A program made the translations under genes and the position numbers. The notes under the pieces were generated by a model that worked only from the letters and a program-made list of their open reading frames with translations, made no database searches and had not been told where the DNA came from. A stretch of DNA of 64,000 bases, from positions 2,976,001 through 3,040,000 of the forward strand of contig OZ243960.1 of assembly GCA_965214435.1 (NCBI GenBank), given 5' to 3'. Positions 24,409 to 32,369 of the stretch are shown here, one piece after another. The stretch's first letter is position 1. Every line of letters starts with the position of its first letter. The DNA is from Rubrobacter_A sp965214435. Lineage in GTDB: Bacteria; Actinomycetota; Rubrobacteria; Rubrobacterales; Rubrobacteraceae.

Positions 24409-26499
24409 CTACCGGACGAGCTTATCCGGGGTGAGGGGTAGGTCCCGGACCCGAATGCCGGTGGCGTGGTAGACGGCGTTGGCGACGGCGGCGGCGGAGC
24501 CCACGATGCCGATCTCCCCTATCCCCTTGGAGCCCATCGGGTTGACGTACGGGTCGTCTTCGTCAACCCAGGCTACGTATATCTCACCCACGTCGGCGTT
24601 GGTCGGGATGTGGTACTCGGCGAAGTCGTGGTTTACTACGTGCCCGAAGCGCTCATCTATCAGGCTCTCCTCGTGGAGCGCCATTGAGAGCCCCATCGTC
24701 ATACCGCCGATAAACTGCGAGCGGGCGGTCTTGGGGTTGATGATTTGCCCAACCGCGAATACCCCGGTCATGCGCGGGACCCGTACCTCTCCGGTATCCT
24801 CGTTTACCCGCGCCTCGACGAAGAACGCCCCGAAAGCGTGCATGGCGTAGTTCTCGGTCTCCGGATTGTCCGGCATCCCAGCTTCGACCGTATCGCCCTC
24901 GGAAGGTTCCTCTCCATGCTTCTCGCGGAACTCGCGGGCCGCCGCGAAGATGGTCGAGCCCCAGGTCGTGATGCCCGAGGACCCACCCTCGACAGCACCG
25001 AAGGGCAGATCCGTGTCCCCGATACGCAGGTCTATCGACTCGACGCTCACACCGAGCGCGTCGGCGGAGATCTGGGTTAGCGCCGTCCACGTCCCGGTGC
25101 CGATGTCCGTGGCCCCGGTCTCTACAGCGTACCGACCGTCGCCCTCGTAGCGGATACGCGCTGTCGAGCTCGGCATCCTGAAGACCGGATAGGTGGAACT
25201 GCTCATCCCGGTCCCTACGAGCCAGTTCCCCTCCCGGCGGGCGCGCGGCGTCGGGTCCCGGCCCTCCCACCCGAAGCGGCGCGCCCCTTCCCGGAAACAG
25301 GAGATCAGGTTACGGCTGGAGTACGGGAGCCCCGTCTCGGCGTCTATTTCGGGTTCGTTGCGGGTGCGGAACTCGATGGGGTCGAGGTCGCACTTTACGG
25401 CCATCTCGTCCATCGCCGATTCCAGGGCGTACATGCCGGGAGCTTCGCCGGGAGCCCGCATCCAGGACGGCACCGAAACGTCGAGGGCGGCGAGCCGGTG
25501 CGTGGTGCGGCGGCTTCCGGTGGCGTACAGCGTCCGGGTCGCAACGGCAGTCTGCTCGGCGAACTCTTTTATCTTCGCCGTCTGCTCCACGACGTCGTGG
25601 GAGATCGCCGTGAGGTGACCGTCCTCGTCGGCCCCGAGCCGTATCCGCTGCACCGTCGGGGTGCGGTAGCCGACGCAGGAGAACATCTGCTGGCGGGTCA
25701 GCGCGAACTTTACGGGCCGGCCCTCGACCATCTGGGCGGCCAGCGCCGCGAGGACGGTGTTGGCGTGGGGCAAACCTTTGGACCCGAAACCGCCGCCGAC
25801 GTAGGGCGCCACGACCCGAACCCGGTCCTGGTCGAGCCCGAAGGTCGAGGAGATCGACGCCCTGGCGGCGTGCGCCCCTTGAGTAGACTCGTACAGCGTC
25901 AACTCTCCGCCCTCCCAGACGGCGATGGTGGTGTGCGGCTCCATCGGGTTGTTGTGCTCCATCGGCGTCGTGTACGTCTCGTCCAGCGTCACCGCCGCCG
26001 AAGAAAGCGCCTCGTCCACGTCGCCCTCTTCGGTATCCGTGGGGAAAGCCGGGTTGACGACCTCCGGGGCGTACAGGTCGTTCCGGTCCGCGGATAGTGC
26101 AGCGTCGTGCCCCTCATCGTCGTAGAAGACCTCGACGACTTGCGCGGCGTGGCGGGCCACCTCGAAGGTCTCGGCCAGGACCGCGCCTATGTACTGGCCG
26201 CGGAAAGCGACCTCGTCGGACTGCAGGATCGCAAGTTCTTTGTCGCTGGTGTCGGCCAGCCTTGGGGCGTTCTCGTGGGTAATGACGAGGACCACGCCGG
26301 GTAGCGCCTCGGCGGCGCTCGCGTCTATCCGGGAGACGCGGCCATGGGCGATGTCGCTCTGCAGCGGGTACAGATATAGTGGGTGCTCGACGGGGTACTC
26401 GTAGGCGTAGCGGGCGGTCCCGGTAACTTTCTGCGGTCCGTCGATACGGTCGAGCGGCGCGCCGATGGCTTTATCAGAGGTGCGGGTGGTGGTGCTCAT
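24409..26499 (-). CDS. Molybdopterin-binding subunit, PaoC/xanthine dehydrogenase family
   Basis: A 696-residue large subunit of a molybdenum hydroxylase, oxidising an aldehyde or aza-arene at a Mo-MCD cofactor. Landmarks are GAPLDRIDGPQKVTGTARYA at the N-terminus, GGGFGSKG (cofactor loop), MRAPGEAPGMYALESAMDEM, and GSKGIGEIGIVGSAAAVANA with the probable catalytic Glu near 662. Its ATG overlaps the FAD-subunit stop. It is closer to the YagR/PaoC aldehyde oxidoreductase than to xanthine dehydrogenase by gene order and by the iron-sulfur insertion in its partner. Confidence 0.93.
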   Translation of the reverse strand: MSTTTRTSDKAIGAPLDRIDGPQKVTGTARYAYEYPVEHPLYLYPLQSDIAHGRVSRIDASAAEALPGVVLVITHENAPRLADTSDKELAILQSDEVAFRGQYIGAVLAETFEVARHAAQVVEVFYDDEGHDAALSADRNDLYAPEVVNPAFPTDTEEGDVDEALSSAAVTLDETYTTPMEHNNPMEPHTTIAVWEGGELTLYESTQGAHAARASISSTFGLDQDRVRVVAPYVGGGFGSKGLPHANTVLAALAAQMVEGRPVKFALTRQQMFSCVGYRTPTVQRIRLGADEDGHLTAISHDVVEQTAKIKEFAEQTAVATRTLYATGSRRTTHRLAALDVSVPSWMRAPGEAPGMYALESAMDEMAVKCDLDPIEFRTRNEPEIDAETGLPYSSRNLISCFREGARRFGWEGRDPTPRARREGNWLVGTGMSSSTYPVFRMPSSTARIRYEGDGRYAVETGATDIGTGTWTALTQISADALGVSVESIDLRIGDTDLPFGAVEGGSSGITTWGSTIFAAAREFREKHGEEPSEGDTVEAGMPDNPETENYAMHAFGAFFVEARVNEDTGEVRVPRMTGVFAVGQIINPKTARSQFIGGMTMGLSMALHEESLIDERFGHVVNHDFAEYHIPTNADVGEIYVAWVDEDDPYVNPMGSKGIGEIGIVGSAAAVANAVYHATGIRVRDLPLTPDKLVR

Positions 26500-27491
26500 C
26501 GTTCCTCCTCCGCGTCAGCGAGTTCGAGCAGCGTGCGGGTGATTATGTTGCGGGCGAGCGGGACTTTGAATGCGTTATCGCTCAGAGGTTCGGCGTCCTC
26601 CAGCTCGATGTCGGCGGCGGCGCGGAAGTTCGCCTCGGTTGCTGGCTCGTCTCGCAAGGCCTCCTCGGCTTTTGTGGCACGCCAGGGCTTGTGGGCGACC
26701 CCGCCGAGCGTGATACGGACATCGCGCACGATACCGTCCTCGACGTCGAGGGCCGCGGCGACGGAGACTAGGGCGAAGGCATAGGAGGCCCGCTCTCGCA
26801 CCTTGCGGTACTTGGAGTTATATAAAAACTCCAGCGGCGGCAGGTCTATCGCGGTGATGAGTTCGCCGTGTTCGAGGACCGTGTCGTGCTCGGGTTCGTC
26901 GCCGGGCAGCCGGTGTAGTTCTTCTATGGGGATGCGGCGTTCGCCGTCCGGTCCCTGGACTACCACAAACGCGTCGAGCGCCGTCATAGCGACGGCCATG
27001 TCCGAGGGGTGGGTGGCGACGCAGTGTTCGGAAGCGCCGAGGATCGCATGGTTCTTGTTGTGGCCCCCGATGGCCGAGCAGCCCGTCCCCGGCTCGCGCT
27101 TGTTGCACGGTGTCGTGGTGTCGTAGAAGTAGACGCAGCGGGTGCGCTGGAGCAGGTTCCCGCCAGTCGTGGCGAGGTTCCTTAGCTGGCCCGAGGCTCC
27201 GGCGAGCAGAGCCTGGGAGAGTACCGGGTAGCGGGCGCGCACTGTCCGGTCAGCGGCGAGGTCGCTGTTGGGGACCGCGGCGCCGATACGCACGCCGCCG
27301 TCGGGAAGCTCCTCGACACTGTCGGAGGTCAGGCGACGGACGTCCACGAGCACGTCGGGGGTCATTACCTCAAGTTTCATCAGGTCCACGAGGTTCGTGC
27401 CACCGGCGAGGAACTTCGCGTTCGGTTGCCGGGCGAGTGCCGCGACCGCCCCGGAGATGCTTTCGGCGCGTTCGTAGTGGTAGGGTTTCAC
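26496..27491 (-). CDS. FAD-binding subunit with extra Fe-S motif, PaoB-like
   Basis: A 331-residue FAD subunit of a molybdenum hydroxylase. FAD-binding motifs are KFLAGGTNLVDLMK (about 26-39) and LRNLATTGGNLLQRTRC. Four cysteines (119, 129, 138 and 157) lie in an insertion seen in PaoB and 4-hydroxybenzoyl-CoA reductase, where they hold an additional [4Fe-4S] cluster. The gene overlaps both neighbours by four nt, giving fixed order small, medium, large. Electrons would pass from Mo through the 2Fe-2S clusters to FAD. Confidence 0.93.
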   Translation of the reverse strand: MKPYHYERAESISGAVAALARQPNAKFLAGGTNLVDLMKLEVMTPDVLVDVRRLTSDSVEELPDGGVRIGAAVPNSDLAADRTVRARYPVLSQALLAGASGQLRNLATTGGNLLQRTRCVYFYDTTTPCNKREPGTGCSAIGGHNKNHAILGASEHCVATHPSDMAVAMTALDAFVVVQGPDGERRIPIEELHRLPGDEPEHDTVLEHGELITAIDLPPLEFLYNSKYRKVRERASYAFALVSVAAALDVEDGIVRDVRITLGGVAHKPWRATKAEEALRDEPATEANFRAAADIELEDAEPLSDNAFKVPLARNIITRTLLELADAEEER

Positions 27492-28012
27492 CGGTCCGCC
27501 CTCTTTTCGGCGACCTCTCTTATGGCCGGGACAATGTTCGCGTAGGCGGCGCAGCGGCAGAGGTTGCCGCTCATGCGCTCCCGGATTTCCGCGTCGTCGA
27601 GAACGACTTCCTCGGCGTTCAAGTCACCGGTAGCGGCGCTCGGGTGGTCCGCTTCGGCCTCTTCGAGCATCCCGACGGCGGAGACGATCTGGCCCGGCGT
27701 GCAGTACCCGCACTGGTAGCCATCATGCTCGATAAACGACCGCTGCATCGGGTGCAAGTCCCCGTTTTCGGCGAGCCCTTCAGCCGTGACGACCTCCGCC
27801 CCGTCGTGGGCGACGGCGAGCGCGAGACAACTATTCGCCCGCCGACCATCGAGAAGGACGGTGCAGGACCCGCACTGGCCGTGGTCGCAGCCCTTTTTCG
27901 GGCTGGTTATCCCGAGTCGTTCGCGTAGCGCGTCGAGCAACGACGTGCGGGTATCGACGGTGAGGCGGTGCTCCTCGCCGTCAACCTGGAGCGTTATTTC
28001 CGCTTCTTTCAA
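27488..28012 (-). CDS. 2Fe-2S subunit of the molybdenum hydroxylase, PaoA-like
   Basis: A 174-residue protein with two [2Fe-2S] clusters. The plant-ferredoxin-type cluster uses Cys42, 47, 50 and 62 (GCDHGQCGSCTVLLDG). The C-terminal cluster uses Cys101, 104, 152 and 154 (CGYCTPGQIV and NLCRCAAYANI). It has no twin-arginine signal, unlike the E. coli periplasmic PaoA, so this enzyme is probably cytoplasmic. It is the first gene of the three-gene operon. Confidence 0.93.
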   Translation of the reverse strand: MKEAEITLQVDGEEHRLTVDTRTSLLDALRERLGITSPKKGCDHGQCGSCTVLLDGRRANSCLALAVAHDGAEVVTAEGLAENGDLHPMQRSFIEHDGYQCGYCTPGQIVSAVGMLEEAEADHPSAATGDLNAEEVVLDDAEIRERMSGNLCRCAAYANIVPAIREVAEKRADR

Positions 28013-28127
28013 CGTCCTTCCTTTCCCTGATCTCCTGCGTCTACCACCCCGACAGTTTACCCGGGTCTTTCCGCGTCGAAGGCTTTACCACCCCGGAAGG
28101 TTCTTGCGGACGCGTTCTACGCTGCTC

Positions 28128-28541
28128 CTACTCCGCGATGGTCTGACGGTCGGGGACTATCCACAACATCACCCGCTCGGTTTTTATGCTATCCGGATCG
28201 TAATCCCGGCCGTGGTACTTTTGGGAGAGTTGATCTATATGCTGGCGGGCCTCCTGACCCTTCACCGTCTCCACGACCCGGCCGCGGGCCTCGGCGTAGC
28301 GGTAGGGGTTCTGTTCGTCCCGGATGGTCAGCGTTATCCGCGAGTCGCGCTCTATGTTCTTGTACTTTTGGCGGTGGACTTCGGTGTTGACGACGAGGCG
28401 CTCTCCATCGGTGCCGACCCAGATCAAATGCGTCTGGAGATCTCCGGAGAGCAGTACGGTGGTAATAGAGCCGTAATTGGCTCCTCCTGCCAGTTCCACC
28501 GTGGTCGGGTGCAGTTCGGGACCATTCTTGGTATCCGACAT
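28128..28541 (-). CDS. PPOX-class (F420/FMN-type) split-barrel protein
   Basis: A 137-residue protein of the pyridoxamine-5-phosphate-oxidase-like split-barrel fold. Visible are the beta-rich core SITTVLLSGDLQTHLIWVGT, DGERLVVNTEVHRQKYKNIE, RDSRITLTIRD and YRYAEARGRVVE. This matches actinobacterial F420-dependent PPOX proteins. ATG at 28541 has AAGGAGG upstream; a longer reading to 28676 would cross the hairpin and overlap the formate dehydrogenase gene. The substrate is unknown. Confidence 0.85.
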   Translation of the reverse strand: MSDTKNGPELHPTTVELAGGANYGSITTVLLSGDLQTHLIWVGTDGERLVVNTEVHRQKYKNIERDSRITLTIRDEQNPYRYAEARGRVVETVKGQEARQHIDQLSQKYHGRDYDPDSIKTERVMLWIVPDRQTIAE

Positions 28542-28565
28542 CTCGTGGACCTCCTTGTTCGCGCT

Positions 28566-28615
28566 CCGCCGTCCGCGACCCTGGTTACCCTTTAACGCCG
28601 GGTCGCGGACGGCGG
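28566..28615 (-). terminator. Long hairpin after the formate dehydrogenase gene
   Basis: A 16-bp perfect stem (28566-28581 with 28600-28615, core GTCCGCGACCC/GGGTCGCGGAC) lies 8 nt after the formate dehydrogenase stop. No T run follows. It may attenuate expression of the PPOX gene or protect the upstream mRNA. Confidence 0.55.
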
Positions 28616-28623
28616 GTGTAATT

Positions 28624-29676
28624 TTAGCCGTAGATGGCTTTGTAGCTGCCGGAGACGATCTCCCCGTCCTGGACAACGATATGGTCCTGCTCCATTTCCT
28701 CGCCCTCGAAGTACGCCTCCAGGCAGCGCCTGGTATCTTCCGCGTAGCGCCGCTGGCCTTCGAGGGAGGTCCCGGAAATGTGCGGGGTCAGGGCATGGCG
28801 GGGCATGTGCCGCCACGGATGATCTTCAGGAGCGGGCTGGTAGTCCCACACGTCACCGGCGTACCCGCCGAGCTGCCCGCTTTCGAGCGCCTCGACCACG
28901 GCCTCCCTATCGGCTATCGCACCGCGGGCTATGTTGACGATGTACGAGCCACGCTTCATCTTGTTAATGTTCTCGCGGTTAAATAAGCCTCGGGTTTCGG
29001 GGGTCAGCGGAGAAGCTATACAGATGACGTCGCACTTCTCCAGCATCTCCTCCAGGCGCGCATACCTGAAACCCAGGGTGCTCTCTTCGGTCGTCTCCAG
29101 CCGGCTCCGCTTGTAGTAGAGCGTGTCCACGTCAAAGGGCTTGAGGCGCAGGGAGATGAGCTGCCCGATACGGCCCGCGCCGTAGATGCCGACGGTCTTA
29201 TGCTCCAGGTCGTGGGAGCGGGCGGCGATCTCCCCGATGGACCAGCCGCCGTTTATGACGTTCTTGTAAGCCGGGATATAGTTCCGGACGAGGGCCAGTA
29301 TCTGCATGACCGCATGCTCGGCGACGCTGACGGTGTTGGAGTCGGTCTGCTCGGCGACCGTTATGTTCCGTTCCGCCGCAGCCCCGAGGTCCACGTGGTC
29401 ACTACCGACCCCGGCCGTGAGGATGAGCTTCAGTTCCGGAGCGCCGTCCAGCATCTCGTCGTCCACGTAGACCGGCCAGAACGGCGTCGTGATAAGCACC
29501 TCGGCGTCCTGGAGATGTCCCCGCAGTTCATCCCCCTCCCGGTCCGTGATGGAGACCAGCTCGTGTCCCCAATCCTCGACGAACTTCTGCAGGCCGAGCG
29601 CGTTCTCCGCACACCCGAGCAACTCCGGGTTGTCCGCAGCCTCACCGCCTGGATAGAGTACGGCTACTATCTTCAT
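28624..29676 (-). CDS. fdh: NAD-dependent formate dehydrogenase
   Basis: A 350-residue, metal-free D-2-hydroxyacid-type dehydrogenase that oxidises formate to CO2 with NAD. Diagnostic formate-dehydrogenase features are TTPFWPVY, TAGVGSDHVDL, the catalytic-site Asn114 (QTDSNTVSVAEHAVM), GIYGAGRIGQLISLRL (Rossmann loop), NIARGAIADREAV (Arg) and YQPAPEDHPWRHMP with TPHISGTSLEGQRRY (catalytic His). The length is slightly short of typical (about 385-400) because it lacks the N-terminal extension. It lies downstream of a formaldehyde-dehydrogenase-like gene. Confidence 0.93.
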   Translation of the reverse strand: MKIVAVLYPGGEAADNPELLGCAENALGLQKFVEDWGHELVSITDREGDELRGHLQDAEVLITTPFWPVYVDDEMLDGAPELKLILTAGVGSDHVDLGAAAERNITVAEQTDSNTVSVAEHAVMQILALVRNYIPAYKNVINGGWSIGEIAARSHDLEHKTVGIYGAGRIGQLISLRLKPFDVDTLYYKRSRLETTEESTLGFRYARLEEMLEKCDVICIASPLTPETRGLFNRENINKMKRGSYIVNIARGAIADREAVVEALESGQLGGYAGDVWDYQPAPEDHPWRHMPRHALTPHISGTSLEGQRRYAEDTRRCLEAYFEGEEMEQDHIVVQDGEIVSGSYKAIYG

Positions 29677-29703
29677 AGACTAACCTTTCGATCCACAAGT
29701 TAT

Positions 29704-30165
29704 CTACCGGCCCGTCAGCCGGTTTATAAGCCCTTTGTCCTCTTCCCCGCCCTGTATACTCACTGTGTCGAGTTGCTGGAGAATGCCGAGCTCGTCCGAG
29801 GAGCCCCAACGCTCGACGAGCTTGCCGTCCTCGAAACGGGAGATCTGGCACCCGCGCACGGAGATGCTCTTGCCGGTGGGCTCCACCCCTTGGAACTCGC
29901 CCTGGTGAGTGCCGGTGACCGTGTAGGCGATTGCCACGTTTTCATCATCGGCAACCATCTGATCCACCGCAATCCCGAGGTCGGGAAAGGCGTTGCGCAT
30001 CATCCCGAAGAAAGTTTTGAAGCCCTCCGGACCCCGCCCCTGGTCGGGTGCCGGGTCGTGGTCCACCGCGTCGGGCGCGACCACCTCGTCGAAGAGGTCG
30101 AAGTTTCCGGTATTCGCCGCCTGGCCGAACTTCTCCTGGGCTGCGATGTTCTCTTCTCTAGCCAT
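29704..30165 (-). CDS. SnoaL-like/ester cyclase family protein
   Basis: A 153-residue protein of the SnoaL-like NTF2 fold. Typical stretches are NIAAQEKFGQAANTGNFDLF, EVVAPDAVDHDPAP, MMRNAFPDLGIAVDQMVADD and VTGTHQGEFQGVEPTGKSIS. Members include polyketide cyclases and many small accessory proteins. It is encoded between the formaldehyde- and formate-dehydrogenase genes on the same strand. The function is not predictable. Confidence 0.85.
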   Translation of the reverse strand: MAREENIAAQEKFGQAANTGNFDLFDEVVAPDAVDHDPAPDQGRGPEGFKTFFGMMRNAFPDLGIAVDQMVADDENVAIAYTVTGTHQGEFQGVEPTGKSISVRGCQISRFEDGKLVERWGSSDELGILQQLDTVSIQGGEEDKGLINRLTGR

Positions 30166-30197
30166 AACCTTTGTCCTTTTGCTTGCTTCCAGACACC

Positions 30198-30220
30198 GCG
30201 GGCCTGAAGTACAGGCCCGC
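30198..30220 (-). terminator. Hairpin after the formaldehyde dehydrogenase-like gene
   Basis: GCGGGCCTG at 30198-30206 and CAGGCCCGC at 30212-30220 form a 9-bp stem with a 5-nt loop, between the Zn-dehydrogenase stop and the SnoaL-like start. There is no T tract. Confidence 0.4.
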
Positions 30221-30297
30221 AGCTCTACCTGCTTGATTTATCTACTCGTTGCTTTCCGGCCGCTCGGAGCCTGGAGCCTGTACCTGGTCTTCCCCGG

Positions 30298-31428
30298 TTA
30301 CGGTTTGAGGACGACTTTGGTATAGCCGTCTACGCGCTTGTCGAACTTGTCGTAGGCGTCGGGGGCTTCGTCGAGCGGCAGTTCGTGGGAGACGATCTGG
30401 CTCGGCACGGCGCGGCTGGCCACGATCAGGTCTCTCAGGTAACGGTTGTACTGCTTGACGTTGGCCTGTCCCATCCCGATGGTAAGACCCTTCATAAAGA
30501 AGGAACCCAGAGAGAACGGGTAGACGCCCTGCTGAGCCTCCTCGTTCTCGCCACCGGGGTCGCCCACGATAAAGACGCCGACGCAGCCGATCTTACCCGC
30601 CGGGTTCGTCACCCGAATGCAGCCTTCGAGCGCCATGGCGTGATACTCTTGGCCCTCGGTATTGTGGGCCTGGTAGCCGACAGCCTCGACGGACTTCTGA
30701 ACCCCGTCGCCACCGCGCATCTGCCAGATCTGCTCCGCCGGGTCGCCCTGCGAGTAATCTACCGGGACAGCACCTATCTGCTCGGCGAGCTTGAGCCGCT
30801 CGGGGACCTTATCCACTACGTAAACCACGGAAGCGCCCCGGATCATGGCGCTGTAAGCCGCCATTATTCCTACCGGTCCCGCCCCAAAGACCGCCACGGT
30901 CTCGCCCGGCTTTACGTCAGCCATCTCGGTGCCGTGGTAGCCGGTCGGGAAGATGTCGGTGAGCATCGAGAAGTCGTTCTCGTGCTCGGTTCCCTCAGGC
31001 AACTCTAAACAGTTGAAGTCCGCGAACGGTACGCGCAGGTACTCGGCCTGCCCGCCCTGGTAGGGTCCCATACCGGCGTAGCCGTAGGCCCCGCCCGCCC
31101 CGTTGGGGTTAACCGTCAGGCAGAACGCCGTCTGGCCCCGCTCGCAGTTAAAGCAGAAGCCGCAGCCGATATTGAACGGCATGCTCACCCGGTCGCCGAC
31201 CTTAACTTTGGCGCACCCCGCGCCGACCTCCTCGACGATGCCCTGGTTCTCGTGGCCGAAGATAAAGCCCGGCTCGGCCGGCGTGCGGCCCTCGTACATG
31301 TGCAGGTCGCTGCCGCAAATGTTGGTCGTGGTGATCCGGATGATCGCGTCGTTCGGAGCCTCTATCTGCGGGTCCGGCATCTCCTCCACAGTAACCTTGT
31401 ACGGTTCTTGATAAACAACCGCCTTCAC
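30298..31428 (-). CDS. Zinc-dependent dehydrogenase, glutathione-independent formaldehyde dehydrogenase-like
   Basis: A 376-residue medium-chain dehydrogenase. Catalytic zinc ligands are Cys38 (NICGSDLHMYEGR) and His59-Glu60 (FGHENQG). Structural zinc cysteines are 89, 92, 95 and 103 (IGCGFCFNCERGQTAFC). The Rossmann motif is VAVFGAGPVGIMAAYSA. The insertion YGYAGMGPYQGGQAEYLRVP and the C-terminal stretch with NTEGQEYHAMALEG place it with the Pseudomonas-type formaldehyde dismutase/dehydrogenase group. GTG at 31428 has GAAGGAGGA upstream. A formate dehydrogenase lies downstream, giving a formaldehyde to formate to CO2 sequence. Confidence 0.9.
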   Translation of the reverse strand: MKAVVYQEPYKVTVEEMPDPQIEAPNDAIIRITTTNICGSDLHMYEGRTPAEPGFIFGHENQGIVEEVGAGCAKVKVGDRVSMPFNIGCGFCFNCERGQTAFCLTVNPNGAGGAYGYAGMGPYQGGQAEYLRVPFADFNCLELPEGTEHENDFSMLTDIFPTGYHGTEMADVKPGETVAVFGAGPVGIMAAYSAMIRGASVVYVVDKVPERLKLAEQIGAVPVDYSQGDPAEQIWQMRGGDGVQKSVEAVGYQAHNTEGQEYHAMALEGCIRVTNPAGKIGCVGVFIVGDPGGENEEAQQGVYPFSLGSFFMKGLTIGMGQANVKQYNRYLRDLIVASRAVPSQIVSHELPLDEAPDAYDKFDKRVDGYTKVVLKP

Positions 31429-31513
31429 AAATCCTCCTTCAGAAACTCGCTTCTCTTTATATCGGTCCGCTCCCGGTCACTCCGCTCGCGAACTGGCCTC
31501 CTGAGTACCCTGA

Positions 31514-31572
31514 TGAGAATGAAAAAACACCTTTCATCTATCTGTTTTGGAGTATTCTCAATCAAAAGGTGT
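31514..31572. repeat. Two interleaved inverted repeats in a divergent promoter region
   Basis: TGAGAAT (31514-31520) pairs with ATTCTCA (31554-31560), and ACACCTTT (31527-31534) pairs with AAAGGTGT (31565-31572). The arms alternate A, B, A', B', a pseudoknot-like order in RNA, or two overlapping bipartite operators in DNA. The block lies between the divergent formaldehyde-dehydrogenase-like and DJ-1 genes. Confidence 0.5.
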
Positions 31573-31665
31573 AGGCGGATAAGGGCAAAACTGCGGGCTG
31601 TTTAGTCGGGTATACATGTAGGGTAAGCTCGCTAATCGCAGGTAATGAGTTGAAAGGAACCACAA

Positions 31666-32241
31666 ATGGCTAACGAGTTGCAGGGGCGCAGGATCGCCCT
31701 TCTAATAGCTCCGGCGGGCACCGAGCAGGCCGAACTTGTCCAGCCGAGGAAGGCCGTCGAGGACGCCGGGGCCACGGTCGAGGTCATAAGCGACCAGACC
31801 GGAGAGGTCCAGACCGTCAACAACGATCTCGAACCGGGCGACACCTTTACCGTCGAGAAGTCTTTCTCCGAGGTTTCCTCAGACGATTACGACGCCGTGA
31901 TCGTACCGGGCGGGGCTGTTGGAGCGGACCAGCTACGGGGCAGCGAGGCGGCAGTAAACTTCGTGCGCGGTTTCTTCGAGCAGCAGAAGCCAGCCGGCGT
32001 TATCTGCCACGCGCCGTGGACGCTGGTCGAGGCCGACGTGGTGCGGGGCCGCCGGCTGACGTCTTACTGGACGCTACAGACCGACATCCGCAACGCGGGC
32101 GGCGAGTGGGTGGACGAAGAAGTGGTCACTGACCAGGGCCTGGTCACGAGCCGTTACCCTGGTGACCTCGAAGCGTTCTGCTCCAAGATAGTCGAGGAGT
32201 TCGCCGAGGGCAAACACGCTGAACAGTCGCGGAGCGCCTAA
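31666..32241 (+). CDS. DJ-1/PfpI family protein
   Basis: A 191-residue class I glutamine-amidotransferase-like protein of the PfpI/YhbO group, whose members act on glyoxals or as deglycase-type stress proteins. The nucleophile elbow is GVICHAPWTLVEA with Cys114. DYDAVIVPGGAVGADQLR and RRLTSYWTLQTDIRNAGGEW, with TSRYPGDLEAFC at the end, are family signatures. A GAAAGGA-like site precedes the ATG. It is transcribed away from the formaldehyde-dehydrogenase-like gene; both would deal with reactive carbonyls. Confidence 0.92.
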   Translation: MANELQGRRIALLIAPAGTEQAELVQPRKAVEDAGATVEVISDQTGEVQTVNNDLEPGDTFTVEKSFSEVSSDDYDAVIVPGGAVGADQLRGSEAAVNFVRGFFEQQKPAGVICHAPWTLVEADVVRGRRLTSYWTLQTDIRNAGGEWVDEEVVTDQGLVTSRYPGDLEAFCSKIVEEFAEGKHAEQSRSA

Positions 32242-32369
32242 AATCTCAACTCCCCGGAACTAGGGCGGCGGGAGTACCCTAAACCGAGCGGGGGTTTCCT
32301 GCTCTCAGGATCTCTCTGCTCAAAACGTGCTCTAGTTCTAGAACCCGCGCTTCCTAGCCGCCGATCATT

